This document shows, piece after piece, positions 7,913 through 16,502 of a DNA stretch of 64,000 nt; the stretch's first letter is position 1; every line of letters begins with the position of its first letter. The position numbers and the translations under genes are program-made. The notes under the pieces were generated by a model, which was given only the letters and a program-made list of their open reading frames with translations, was not told the DNA's origin and made no database searches. Source of the DNA: Bacillus subtilis (GTDB taxonomy: Bacteria > Pseudomonadota > Alphaproteobacteria > Rhizobiales > Rhizobiaceae); assembly GCA_021733665.1 (NCBI GenBank), contig JAHREI010000007.1, forward strand, positions 1 to 64,000. The letters are read 5' to 3'.

Positions 7913-8905
7913 ATGAAGCGTATCGTTATGGGCCTGTTGGCCGCAACTCTGAGTGTTTCAGCTGCTTATGCAGCAGAGCTGAAACCTGCTGTTGTCTATG
8001 ACTTCGGTGGTAAATTCGACAAGTCTTTCAATGAAGCCGCCTATAACGGCGCTGCCAAATATAAGGCTGATCACGGCACCAATTATCGTGAATTTGAAAT
8101 TCAGAATGATGCACAGCGCGAACAGGCTCTGCGTAAATTTGCGCAGGATGGTAACTCGCCTGTTGTGATCGCCGGTTTCTCAGCAGTGTCCGCGATTGAA
8201 AAAGTGTCCAAAGAATTTCCGGATACAAAATTCGTGATCATCGACGCTGTTGTTGAAGGTCCGAATGTGCGTTCCGTTGTCTTTAAGGAAGAAGAGGGCG
8301 GTTATCTCGTTGGTCTTTTGGCTGCTATGGCGTCTAAAACCGGCACTGTCAGCTTTGTCGGTGGTATGGACGTGCCGCTGATCCGTCGCTTCTATTGCGG
8401 TTATGCAATTGGTGCGATTGAAGGCAAAAAAGGAACGAAAGTTCTGAATAACTGGACCGGCGATACACCAGCTGCGTGGAACGATCCGGCTAAAGGCAGT
8501 GAAATTGCCAAAGCGCAGATGGATCAGGGTTCTGACGTGATCTATCATGCTGCCGGCGGTACCGGTATTGGTGTGCTTCAGGCTGCTGCTGATGCGGGCA
8601 AGCTTGGCATCGGCGTTGACTCCAACCAGAACGGTCTGCATCCGGGTCATGTTCTGACTTCGATGGTGAAGGGCGTAGATACCGCTGTTTATAAAGCTTT
8701 CGAAGATGTTGCTGCTGATAAATTCACAGCCGGTATTGTCCAGATGGGTCTGAAAGACGATGGCGTGAGCTATGCGATGGACGAAAACAACGCCAAGCTG
8801 ATTACACCTGAAATGAAGGCTGCGGTTGAAGCTGCTAAGGCTGATATCATTTCCGGTAAAATCAAGGTTCATGATTATACCACAGACAATAAATGCCCTT
8901 ACTAA
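7913..8905 (+). CDS. BMP-family (PnrA-like) periplasmic nucleoside-binding protein of an ABC importer
   Basis: About 330 residues from the ATG at 7913, chosen because GGAGG lies 10 nt upstream; an in-frame GTG at 7907 is too close. A Sec signal peptide is visible (MKRIVMGLLAATLSVSAAYA, cut before AELKP), with no lipobox, so it is a soluble periplasmic protein. The Bmp fold is marked by VVYDFGGKFDKSFNEAAYNG, FVGGMDVPLIRRF and GIGVDSNQNGLHPGHVLTSM. Family members bind purine or pyrimidine nucleosides. Its partner ATPase and permeases are at 9445-13671, separated by slyX on the other strand. An intrinsic terminator follows. Confidence 0.92.
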   Translation: MKRIVMGLLAATLSVSAAYAAELKPAVVYDFGGKFDKSFNEAAYNGAAKYKADHGTNYREFEIQNDAQREQALRKFAQDGNSPVVIAGFSAVSAIEKVSKEFPDTKFVIIDAVVEGPNVRSVVFKEEEGGYLVGLLAAMASKTGTVSFVGGMDVPLIRRFYCGYAIGAIEGKKGTKVLNNWTGDTPAAWNDPAKGSEIAKAQMDQGSDVIYHAAGGTGIGVLQAAADAGKLGIGVDSNQNGLHPGHVLTSMVKGVDTAVYKAFEDVAADKFTAGIVQMGLKDDGVSYAMDENNAKLITPEMKAAVEAAKADIISGKIKVHDYTTDNKCPY

Positions 8906-8926
8906 TTGTGAAGGCTGAATAATGAG

Positions 8927-8955
8927 AAAAGGGCAGTGGTGACACTGCCCTTTTT
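8927..8955 (+). terminator. Intrinsic terminator between the BMP gene and slyX
   Basis: AAAAGGGCAGTG (8927-8938) and CACTGCCCTTTT (8943-8954) form a 12-bp stem with a 4-nt GTGA loop and T-runs on both sides. It can serve the convergent BMP (plus) and slyX (minus) genes. Confidence 0.9.
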
Positions 8956-8977
8956 CATATTTGAAACTAAAACGATT

Positions 8978-9190
8978 TCACCAGTGCGGTGGCTTGGTCA
9001 CTGAAATTTCCGGTGCTGTTTGTTCTTCCAGCTCCAGAAAGCGATCGGTGAGAGCGCTGAGTTTTTTATTTAATGCGGTAATCAGTTTCCATTGTTCGGC
9101 AATTTCGCCGGATAGCTCTTCAATGGTTTTTTCCTGTTCAGCATAGCGAATTTCCAGCTCTGTGAGCCGGTCAGACAGTTTCTCTGACAT
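8978..9190 (-). CDS. slyX: SlyX family protein
   Basis: 70 residues, MSEKLSDRLTELEIRYAEQE onward, almost wholly a heptad-patterned coiled coil, ending in the short PPHW tail common to SlyX proteins. SlyX is widespread in proteobacteria but its molecular role is not established. Here it lies between the binding-protein gene and the ATPase/permease genes of one nucleoside importer, on the opposite strand, so it splits what is otherwise one functional set. The gap 9191-9444 upstream holds no other recognisable gene. Confidence 0.88.
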   Translation of the reverse strand: MSEKLSDRLTELEIRYAEQEKTIEELSGEIAEQWKLITALNKKLSALTDRFLELEEQTAPEISVTKPPHW

Positions 9191-9444
9191 CAGTGGTTTC
9201 CTGCTGATCGGAGGGGAGTAGCCATCAATATAATATAGGGAAATGATATTTCACGCTATTATGAGGGATGAAATGCGGCTTAATGGTGGTTTACACACAG
9301 ATTTATGCAATAGCATATATTGATAATGGGACAACGGAATCAGTTAAAAACAAATTTTCAGTCAGATGCTTCCGTTTGATATTTTGTAATGATGCATTTG
9401 ATGTAAACGCTCCGGCATGATGCCGATGTTGACTAACGGATGGG

Positions 9445-11010
9445 ATGATGGCGCAGCCTGCACTTGAATTGACCGGAATTGATAAGCGCTTCGGCGCTGT
9501 ACACGCCAATCGTGCTATTGATCTGCGGATCGAAAAGGGAACCATCCACGGGATTATCGGTGAAAACGGTGCCGGAAAATCGACGCTGATGTCGATCATT
9601 TACGGATTTTACCAGCCCGACAAAGGTACAATTAAGGTCAATGACCGCGTTGTGCAGATCAGCAATCCGGATGCAGCAATCGCTGCGGGCATTGGCATGG
9701 TGCATCAGCATTTTATGCTGGTGGATAATTTTACTGTGCTGGAAAATGTCATGCTCGGTGCGGAAGGTGCGCCTTTACTGTCGGCCGGTATTGCCAAAGC
9801 CCGTGAACAGCTGAAAGCGCTTGAAAAAGAATATGCGCTGGATGTTGATCCGGATGCGATTGTCGGCGATCTGGCGGTTGGTCTGCAGCAGCGTGTGGAA
9901 ATTTTGAAAGCACTGTATCGCGGCGCTGAAATTCTGATCCTTGATGAGCCGACCGGTGTGCTGACACCGTCTGAAGCCGATCATCTGTTTCGTATTTTGC
10001 GTCAGCTGAAAGATCAGGGCAAAACGGTTGTGCTGATTACGCATAAGCTGCGCGAGATTATGGCGGTGACCGATAATGTCTCGGTCATGCGTCAGGGTAC
10101 AATGGTTGCCACCCGTAAAACGGCTGATGCAAGTGTTGAAGAGCTGGCCGAACTGATGGTGGGCCGTCGTGTTTTGCTGCGTGTGAATAAAGAAACGGCG
10201 AAACCGGGCGAACCGCTTTTACAGGTTAAAAATCTTGTGGTGCGCAATGCGCAGAAAACCACAGTCGTGGACACGGTGTCTTTTGATGTCCGTGCCGGTG
10301 AGATTGTTGGTATTGCCGGTGTGGCCGGTAATGGCCAGTCAGAGCTGATTGAGGTGATTGCCGGTATCCGCAAGGCGGAGAGCGGTGTGGTGATGCTCAA
10401 TAATTTGCCGGTCAATGTGACTGGTAATGCCCATCCGGCAGAATTACGCCGCCGTGGCCTCGCGCATGTGCCGGAGGACCGTCACCATATGGGGCTGGTA
10501 CTGGCTTATGAAGAATATGAAAACTCTATTCTCGGCTACCACGATGATCCGCGTTATCTCAAAGGGCCGTTCCTGAATATTGAAGCGATTATGCAGGACG
10601 CTAAGGGTAAGATTGCGCAATATGATATCCGCCCTGCTGATCCGCGTTTGAAAACCGCCAATTTCTCCGGCGGTAACCAGCAGAAAATCGTGCTGGCGCG
10701 CGAGATGGAACGTAATCCCGATGTACTGATTGTTGCTCAGCCGACACGCGGCGTGGATGTCGGGGCGATCGAATTTATCCATAAGCGTATTATTGAAATG
10801 CGTGATGCCGGTAAGGCAGTCTTGCTGATTTCTGTTGAGCTGGATGAAATCCGCTCGCTGTCCGACCGTATTCTGGTGATGTTCGCCGGACGTGTGGTTG
10901 GTGAGCGCGGGCCGGAAGCCGGTGAAGGGGAAATCGGTCTGCTGATGGCCGGTATTCAGGACAACGAACAGACACAGAAAAAGACAAGTGAAAAGGGCCT
11001 GCATTCATGA
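9445..11010 (+). CDS. Nucleoside ABC importer, two-domain ATP-binding protein
   Basis: 521 residues with two fused ATPase domains, as in the sugar/nucleoside class (RbsA, NupO types). Domain 1: Walker A GENGAGKSTL (about residue 38), Walker B ILILDEPTGVLTP (about 165). Domain 2: the degenerate GVAGNGQSEL (about residue 290), signature FSGGNQQK (about 410) and LIVAQPTRGVDVGA. Two adjacent ATGs (9445, 9448) begin the frame. Its stop overlaps the next gene's start by 4 bp (ATGA). With the BMP protein and two permeases it forms a complete nucleoside importer. Confidence 0.95.
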   Translation: MMAQPALELTGIDKRFGAVHANRAIDLRIEKGTIHGIIGENGAGKSTLMSIIYGFYQPDKGTIKVNDRVVQISNPDAAIAAGIGMVHQHFMLVDNFTVLENVMLGAEGAPLLSAGIAKAREQLKALEKEYALDVDPDAIVGDLAVGLQQRVEILKALYRGAEILILDEPTGVLTPSEADHLFRILRQLKDQGKTVVLITHKLREIMAVTDNVSVMRQGTMVATRKTADASVEELAELMVGRRVLLRVNKETAKPGEPLLQVKNLVVRNAQKTTVVDTVSFDVRAGEIVGIAGVAGNGQSELIEVIAGIRKAESGVVMLNNLPVNVTGNAHPAELRRRGLAHVPEDRHHMGLVLAYEEYENSILGYHDDPRYLKGPFLNIEAIMQDAKGKIAQYDIRPADPRLKTANFSGGNQQKIVLAREMERNPDVLIVAQPTRGVDVGAIEFIHKRIIEMRDAGKAVLLISVELDEIRSLSDRILVMFAGRVVGERGPEAGEGEIGLLMAGIQDNEQTQKKTSEKGLHS

Positions 11011-11564
11011 TCAGCTCAACACCGGCATTGCTCATCATAGATATGCAAAAGGCTATTGATGATCCGAAATGGGGGCGTCGCGGACAACCGCAAGCGGAAG
11101 CCAATCTGCAGCGCTTGCTGGAAGCATGGCGCGAACGCCGCTTGCCTGTGGTGCATATCCGTCATGATTCAACCGATCCGCAGTCGCCTTATCGCGCAGG
11201 CACGGAAGGCAATGACTTCAAAGCTGAGGTCGAGCCGCAGATCGGCGAGCCTGTGGTTGATAAACGCACTAACAGCGCTTTTATCGGTACAGACCTGATG
11301 GATGTGCTTGATGAATTGCAGATCCGCTCGTTGGTGATCGGCGGTGTGTTGCTGGAAAATTCCGTTGAGGCAACAGTTCGTATGGCCGCTAATCTTGGTT
11401 TTGAAGTGATTATTCCGCAAGACGCTGTGGCCAGTACAGATCGTACTGATCTGAACGGACGGGTATGGAGCGCTGAAGATGTGCATGCGCTAACGCTCGC
11501 TGTTTTGCAGGGCGAATATGCGCAAATCCAAACCACTGAAACTGTGATCGGAATGCTGCCATGA
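11007..11564 (+). CDS. Isochorismatase-like cysteine hydrolase homolog lacking the catalytic cysteine
   Basis: 185 residues of the isochorismatase-like hydrolase fold. The catalytic Asp is in ALLIIDMQKA (residue 12) and the Lys in VVDKRTNSAF (about residue 84). The third member of the triad should be Cys in the motif NCVEAT, but the sequence reads LLENSVEATVRMAANLGFE, with Ser (TCC) in its place. Some non-cysteine relatives (for example EntB-type isochorismatases) use another chemistry or none, so activity cannot be assumed. The gene overlaps both the upstream ATPase and the downstream permease by 4 bp, so it is translated as part of the nucleoside importer operon. Confidence 0.82.
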   Translation: MISSTPALLIIDMQKAIDDPKWGRRGQPQAEANLQRLLEAWRERRLPVVHIRHDSTDPQSPYRAGTEGNDFKAEVEPQIGEPVVDKRTNSAFIGTDLMDVLDELQIRSLVIGGVLLENSVEATVRMAANLGFEVIIPQDAVASTDRTDLNGRVWSAEDVHALTLAVLQGEYAQIQTTETVIGMLP

Positions 11565-12694
11565 GTCAGCCTTTTGCCAAATTACCGCGCTGGGTAGATT
11601 ATGGTCTGATCCCGACGCTCAATCTGGTCGTCGCCTTTCTGGTGGCGGGTCTTGTAGTGCTGCTGGTGGGTGAAAACCCGCTGGATGCCGCATTGCTGAT
11701 GGTGAAGGGGGCTTTCGGTTCCGGTGAAGGGATCGGCTATACCCTGTTTTACGCCACAAACTTTATCTTCGCCGGTCTTGCCGTAGCGGTGGCGTTCCAT
11801 TGCGGGCTGTTTAATATCGGCGGTGAAGGGCAGGCCTATATCGGCGGCCTTGGTGTGGCGCTGATCTGTCTGTGGCTTGATGCCTCGATGCCGTGGTGGA
11901 TTACCATGTTTGCGGCCTTGCTCGGCGGCGCACTGTTTGGTGCGCTCTGGGCGCTGATACCGGCATGGCTGCTGGCAAAACGTGGTTCGCATATCGTGAT
12001 CACCACGATTATGTTCAATTTCATTGCCGCCAGTCTGATGGTCTATCTGATCATTAACTTCATCAAGCCGCTTGGCGTGATGGCTCCGGAAAGCCGCGGT
12101 TTTGCAGAAGGTGGTCAGTTGCCGAAGCTTGATTGGCTGATGAGCCTGTTTGGCATGGAAATCCGTTCGGCACCGTTGAATATCAGCTTTTTGCTGGCTC
12201 TGCTGGCCTGTTATCTGGTGTGGCTGCTGATCTGGCGGACAAAAATCGGTTATGAAATTCGTACGATGGGGCACAGCCCGCGTGCTGCTGAATATGCAGG
12301 GATTAATCCGTCACGCACAATCATTATTACCATGCTGATTTCCGGCGCTCTGGCCGGTATGATGGCACTGAATCCGGTGATGGGCGCACAATATCGTTTG
12401 CAGCTTGATCTGGTTGCCGGTGCCGGTTTTGTCGGTATCGCTGTGGCACTGATGGGGCGTTCACACCCGGTCGGAATTATTCCGGCGGCAATTCTGTTCG
12501 GTATGCTCTATCAGGGCGGAGCCGAAATCGCTTTTGATATGCCGAATATTTCCCGTGATATGATCGTGATTATTCAGGGTCTGGTGATCCTGTTCGCCGG
12601 TGCGCTGGAACATATGTTCCGTCCGGCATTCCAGCGTCTGTTTATGCGTCTTGCTTCCCGTAATACCGCAACAGTCGTGAAAGCAGGGGAGTAG
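11561..12694 (+). CDS. Nucleoside ABC importer, permease 1 (NupP/YufP type)
   Basis: 377 residues, highly hydrophobic with eight or more membrane segments. The BPD-type-2 permease character is seen in LFYATNFIFAGLAVAVAFHC, FNIGGEGQAYIGGLG and EIRTMGHSPRAAEYAGI; the last is the coupling-loop region that contacts the ATPase. It has the longer N-terminus usual for the first permease of BMP-type nucleoside importers. It starts inside the end of the preceding hydrolase-like gene (ATGA overlap) and is followed 5 bp later by the second permease, giving a heterodimeric channel. Confidence 0.93.
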   Translation: MSQPFAKLPRWVDYGLIPTLNLVVAFLVAGLVVLLVGENPLDAALLMVKGAFGSGEGIGYTLFYATNFIFAGLAVAVAFHCGLFNIGGEGQAYIGGLGVALICLWLDASMPWWITMFAALLGGALFGALWALIPAWLLAKRGSHIVITTIMFNFIAASLMVYLIINFIKPLGVMAPESRGFAEGGQLPKLDWLMSLFGMEIRSAPLNISFLLALLACYLVWLLIWRTKIGYEIRTMGHSPRAAEYAGINPSRTIIITMLISGALAGMMALNPVMGAQYRLQLDLVAGAGFVGIAVALMGRSHPVGIIPAAILFGMLYQGGAEIAFDMPNISRDMIVIIQGLVILFAGALEHMFRPAFQRLFMRLASRNTATVVKAGE

Positions 12695-12699
12695 GCCTT

Positions 12700-13671
12700 A
12701 TGGAAATCTATGTAACGCTTATTCAGCTGCTCGATTCAACCTTGCGTCTGTCTGCGCCTTTGCTGTTTGCTTGTCTTGCAGGGCTTTATTCCGAGCGTGC
12801 AGGGATCGTTGATATCGGTCTTGAGGGTAAAATGCTGGCTGGTGCCTTTGCTGCCGGTACAGTGGCTGCCATCAGCGGTTCTGCCATTGCCGGTCTTGGT
12901 GCTGCTTTGCTGGTCGCCATGCTGCTGTCGCTGGTGCACGGTTTTGCATCGATCACTCATCGCGGTAATCAGATTGTTTCCGGTCTGGCGATCAACTTTA
13001 TTGCTGCCGGTACAACAATTATTCTCGGACAGGCATGGTTCGGACAGGGCGGCCGCACGCCGTCTTTGCCAAACAGCGCACGTTTTACTGCGATTGATTT
13101 TCCGGGGGCAGAAGCGGTTAAGGATGCGCCGGTTGTCGGCTATCTTTATGCCGAGTTGATTTCCGGTCATTCCATCTTGGTTTATCTGGCCTTTTTGATG
13201 GTGCCGCTGACATGGTGGGTGCTGTATCGGACACGCTTTGGTCTGCGACTGCGCGCCGTGGGTGAAAATCCGGCGGCCGTTGATACTGCCGGTATTTCTG
13301 TACCATGGCTGCGTTACCGCGCGGTGATGATCTGCGGTCTGCTGTGTGGTCTGGCCGGGGCCTATCTGGCAACGGCACAGGGCGCTGGGTTCGTCAAAGA
13401 TATGACAGCCGGTAAAGGTTATATCGCGCTAGCTGCATTGATTTTCGCGAAATGGCGTCCGGTACAGGCAATGTTTGCTTGTTTGCTGTTCGGCTTTCTT
13501 GATGCCTCGGCAATCCGTCTTCAAGGGCAGTCTCTGCCGCTGATCGGCGATGTGCCGGTGCAGTTCATGCAGGCACTGCCATATATTCTGACAGTCATTC
13601 TGCTGGCCGGTTTCATCGGCAAGGCGATCCCGCCAAAAGCGGGTGGGATTCCTTACGTGAAAGAGCGCTAA
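12700..13671 (+). CDS. Nucleoside ABC importer, permease 2 (NupQ/YufQ type)
   Basis: 323 residues, polytopic. Diagnostic stretches are LLFACLAGLYSERAGIVDIG, LEGKMLAGAFAAGTVAA and, in the coupling loop, LRLRAVGENPAAVDTAGI. It is the shorter partner of the permease just upstream; the two form the membrane channel energised by the ATPase at 9445. A GGAG lies close before the ATG. A long palindromic element begins at its stop codon and separates it from cdd, so the catabolic genes downstream may be partly uncoupled from the importer genes. Confidence 0.93.
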   Translation: MEIYVTLIQLLDSTLRLSAPLLFACLAGLYSERAGIVDIGLEGKMLAGAFAAGTVAAISGSAIAGLGAALLVAMLLSLVHGFASITHRGNQIVSGLAINFIAAGTTIILGQAWFGQGGRTPSLPNSARFTAIDFPGAEAVKDAPVVGYLYAELISGHSILVYLAFLMVPLTWWVLYRTRFGLRLRAVGENPAAVDTAGISVPWLRYRAVMICGLLCGLAGAYLATAQGAGFVKDMTAGKGYIALAALIFAKWRPVQAMFACLLFGFLDASAIRLQGQSLPLIGDVPVQFMQALPYILTVILLAGFIGKAIPPKAGGIPYVKER

Positions 13672-13814
13672 ATGCCTGTTTCAAAAGACACCAGACCGGC
13701 CTGCAAATAGCAATTTCCTGTGTTCCGGTGCTCACGTACAATTAAGTACGCTGCGCGCCGGTACTCGGAAATCACCATTTTCGTCGCGGCCTGTTGCTTT
13801 TTAATTCAGGCATT
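13672..13814. repeat. Long imperfect palindromic intergenic element
   Basis: The gap between the permease and cdd folds on itself. The outer arms are ATGCCTG (13672-13678) and CAGGCAT (13807-13813). The inner part has ATTTCC/GGAAAT, CCGG/CCGG and a perfect CGTAC-aattaa-GTACG core, with unpaired bulges. The central GGTGCTCACGTAC...GTACGCTGCGC pattern resembles palindromic repeats that are dispersed in intergenic DNA of several alphaproteobacteria. Only one copy is in this window. In an operon it could act as an RNA-stability or attenuation element. Confidence 0.65.
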
Positions 13815-13847
13815 GAAACCAAATGTGAAAATTGAGGAGGGGCTGAT

Positions 13848-14240
13848 ATGGCTCAGGATTTATTTGATGCAGCTTTTGCTGCAATGCAGAAATGTCATGC
13901 CCCTTACTCGAAATTTCCGGTTGGTGCCGCTTTGCGCACCAAAGACGGGCGGATTTATTCCGGCTGCAATATTGAGATCATTTCCTTCCCAGAAGGCTGG
14001 TGTGCTGAAACCACCATGCTGTCGCATTATGTGATGGATGGTGGCGGTGAGATTGCCGAAATTCTGGTAATGGCAGAAAAACTGGAAAAATGTTCACCAT
14101 GTGGTGGTTGCCGCCAGCGTCTGGCGGAATTTGCCGGTGCTGACGTGCCGCTGCATTTGTGTGACAGTTCCGGTGTGGTGCAGACTGTGACCATGCGCGA
14201 ATTGCTGCCTTTCAGCTTCCAGACTGATGTGATCGGTTAA
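13848..14240 (+). CDS. cdd: Cytidine deaminase
   Basis: 130 residues. It deaminates cytidine and deoxycytidine to uridine and deoxyuridine. The zinc site is complete: WCAETTM supplies Cys and the catalytic Glu, and CSPCGGCRQ supplies two Cys. The N-terminal HAPYSKFPVGAAL and CNIEIISFPEGWC match homotetrameric CDAs of about 130 residues. GAGGAGG lies 9-10 nt before the ATG, a very strong ribosome-binding site that allows translation despite the palindrome upstream. punA follows after 4 bp. The product feeds the pyrimidine phosphorylase reactions encoded further on. Confidence 0.95.
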   Translation: MAQDLFDAAFAAMQKCHAPYSKFPVGAALRTKDGRIYSGCNIEIISFPEGWCAETTMLSHYVMDGGGEIAEILVMAEKLEKCSPCGGCRQRLAEFAGADVPLHLCDSSGVVQTVTMRELLPFSFQTDVIG

Positions 14241-14244
14241 AGCC

Positions 14245-15054
14245 ATGACTGAAGCTGCACAGATTTTACGTGCCCGTCTGAATGAGGCTTTTGATGGCGA
14301 GACACTGAAAACAGCAATTGTGCTGGGCTCCGGTCTTGGCGGTCTGGTTGGCGAACTCGATGATCCGGTGCATATCCGTTATTCTGATCTGCCGGATTTT
14401 CCTAAAAGCGGTGTTAGCGGCCATGCAGGTGAGGTGGTTGTCGGTCGTCTTTCCGGCAAACTGGTGATGGTGCTGGCAGGCCGTGCGCATTATTATGAGC
14501 AGGGCAATGCAAGTGCCATGCGTCCTGTGCTGGAAGCACTGAAAGCACTCGGTCTTGAAATGCTGATCCTGACAAATGCTGCCGGTTCTGTTGTGCAGGA
14601 TATGGCGCCGGGCAGCGTGATGCTGATTGACGATCATATCAATTATTCCGGGATGAACCCGTTGATCGGTGAACATACGGAAGCACGGTTTACCGGTATG
14701 ACCGCAGCCTATGACGCAGAGCTGAAGCAGGCCTTCCGCGATGCGGCACAAAAGGCTGGCGAGACCCTGCATGAGGGCGTCTATATGTGGTTTTCCGGCC
14801 CGTCTTTTGAGACACCGGCGGAAATCCGCATGGCACGTATTCTCGGTGCCGATGCCGTGGGCATGTCTACGGTGCCGGAAGTGATCCTGTCGCGTTTTCT
14901 GGGGCTGCGGGTTGCTGCCTGCTCGGTTATCACCAATTATGGTGCAGGCATGAGCGGTGATGAACTGTCTCATGATGAGACAAAAACCATGGCGCCGCTG
15001 GGCGGGCAGAAGCTGCAAAAAATCATCAAGATACTGGTCGGTGACATCGGCTAA
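14245..15054 (+). CDS. punA: Purine nucleoside phosphorylase (trimeric type)
   Basis: 269 residues. It splits purine (deoxy)nucleosides with phosphate to the base and (deoxy)ribose-1-phosphate. Family-2 PNP motifs: VLGSGLGGLVGEL (phosphate loop), SGVSGHAGEVVVGRL, LAGRAHYYEQG, LTNAAGSVVQDMAPGSVMLI and GPSFETPAEIRM, then AVGMSTVPEVILSR. Length fits the low-molecular-mass trimeric enzymes. It lies 4 bp after cdd and 43 bp before deoA, in one catabolic block behind the nucleoside importer. It could equally be named xapA or deoD-like; function is secure at the level of purine nucleoside phosphorolysis. Confidence 0.93.
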   Translation: MTEAAQILRARLNEAFDGETLKTAIVLGSGLGGLVGELDDPVHIRYSDLPDFPKSGVSGHAGEVVVGRLSGKLVMVLAGRAHYYEQGNASAMRPVLEALKALGLEMLILTNAAGSVVQDMAPGSVMLIDDHINYSGMNPLIGEHTEARFTGMTAAYDAELKQAFRDAAQKAGETLHEGVYMWFSGPSFETPAEIRMARILGADAVGMSTVPEVILSRFLGLRVAACSVITNYGAGMSGDELSHDETKTMAPLGGQKLQKIIKILVGDIG

Positions 15055-15097
15055 ATGCGCCTAAACTATACAGACAGAGTATTCTGGGAGGGATGCC

Positions 15098-16411
15098 ATG
15101 CTGCCGCAGGAGATTATTCGGGCAAAACGTGACCGTCAGGTTTTAAGCGCTGAAGCGATCACGGCATTTGTGCGCGGTATAACCGATGGCAGCGTGAGCG
15201 AAGGGCAGATTGCTGCCTTTGGTATGGCGGTTTATTTTAACGGGATGAACCGCGATGAGGCGGTAGCGCTGACAACAGCGATGCAATATTCCGGTGATGT
15301 GCTGGAATGGCGTGACCTCGACGGGCCTGTGGTGGATAAACATTCTACCGGTGGTGTGGGCGATAATGTTTCGCTGATGCTGGCACCGATTGTTGCTGCC
15401 TGTGGTGCCTATGTGCCGATGATTTCCGGTCGCGGGCTTGGCCATACCGGCGGGACGCTGGATAAGATGGATGCGATACCCGGCTATCAGAGTTATCCGG
15501 ATAAGGCTTTGTTTGACAAAGTGGTACGTGATTGTGGTTGCGCCATTATAGGTCCCACAGGTGATCTCGCTCCGGCAGATAAGCGCTTTTATGCTGTGCG
15601 TGATGTGACAGCGACAGTGGAATCCATTCCGCTGATTACGGCATCTATTCTTTCGAAAAAACTGGCTTCCGGTATTGGTGGTTTGGTGCTGGATGTGAAA
15701 ACCGGCAGCGGTGCGTTTATGCCGACCTACGATGATGCCAAAGCGCTAGCACAAAGTCTGGTACAGGTTGCTAATGGCGCTGGTCTGCCGACCAGTGCAC
15801 TGATTACCGATATGAACGAGCCGCTTGCTGATTGCGCTGGTAATGCTGTGGAAGTGCGCAATGCTGTTGACTTTTTGACAGGAGCAAAACAACAACCACG
15901 CTTGGCCGAAGTGGTACTTAATTTTGCCGCCCATATGCTGGTAACGGCAGGACTGGCTAAAAATGTTGACGATGGTCTGGCACAGGCTGAAACCGTGTTG
16001 AAGAATGGTCGTGCCGCAGAAAAATTCGGCCGTATGGTGGCCAGTCTTGGCGGACCTGCGGATTTTGTTGAAAAGGCAGCGCACTACTTACCCGTATCTA
16101 ATGTACAGATACCGGTGCGTGCTGTCGTTGACGGGTACATCAGTGCTATTGATACCCGTGCTGTGGGGATGAGCGTGGTGGCCTTAGGTGGCGGGCGTAT
16201 GCACCCAAAAGATCAGATTGATCCGGTGGTCGGTGTGACTGATATCCTGCCACTTGGCAGCGCGGTGAAGGCCGGTGACGTACTGGCAGTCATTCATGCG
16301 CAGACGCAGGTTAAAGCTGATACGGCCGCGCAAATGGTGCAACAGGCAATGGGGATCTGTGAGGCTAAGCCCCAGGCTGATCCGGTGATTTATGAGGCGG
16401 TCACTTTGTGA
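15098..16411 (+). CDS. deoA: Thymidine phosphorylase
   Basis: 437 residues. It phosphorolyses thymidine and deoxyuridine to the base and deoxyribose-1-phosphate. The glycosyltransferase family 3 signature is intact: VVDKHSTGGVGDNVSLMLAP (phosphate binding), SGRGLGHTGGTLDKMDAIPG, then LASGIGGLVLDVKTGSGAFM. GGGAGGGA precedes the ATG. Length is as in E. coli DeoA (440). With cdd and punA it completes salvage of incoming nucleosides; uracil released is reused by Upp encoded nearby on the other strand. Confidence 0.96.
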   Translation: MLPQEIIRAKRDRQVLSAEAITAFVRGITDGSVSEGQIAAFGMAVYFNGMNRDEAVALTTAMQYSGDVLEWRDLDGPVVDKHSTGGVGDNVSLMLAPIVAACGAYVPMISGRGLGHTGGTLDKMDAIPGYQSYPDKALFDKVVRDCGCAIIGPTGDLAPADKRFYAVRDVTATVESIPLITASILSKKLASGIGGLVLDVKTGSGAFMPTYDDAKALAQSLVQVANGAGLPTSALITDMNEPLADCAGNAVEVRNAVDFLTGAKQQPRLAEVVLNFAAHMLVTAGLAKNVDDGLAQAETVLKNGRAAEKFGRMVASLGGPADFVEKAAHYLPVSNVQIPVRAVVDGYISAIDTRAVGMSVVALGGGRMHPKDQIDPVVGVTDILPLGSAVKAGDVLAVIHAQTQVKADTAAQMVQQAMGICEAKPQADPVIYEAVTL

Positions 16412-16421
16412 TTTATAAAAT

Positions 16422-16437
16422 TATAGTGATCACTATA
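16422..16437. promoter_or_regulatory. Perfect 16-bp palindrome upstream of the bdcA-like gene
   Basis: TATAGTGATCACTATA is a perfect palindrome between deoA and the bdcA-like gene, about 65 bp before its start codon. Size and symmetry fit the operator of a dimeric TetR-type repressor. In E. coli bdcA is next to the TetR gene bdcR, but no regulator gene is adjacent here. Confidence 0.55.
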
Positions 16438-16502
16438 TAAATCTATTGAAAATCTGTTTTTCAGATTTATCTAAAAGTCTCTTTCTTTCTCAGGAGGCTG
16501 TT

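Noticed and set aside
11582-12274. 230-codon open frame opposite permease 1
   Set aside because: Antisense to a clear ABC permease; peptide is rich in His/Gln/Arg as expected from the reverse of hydrophobic codons.
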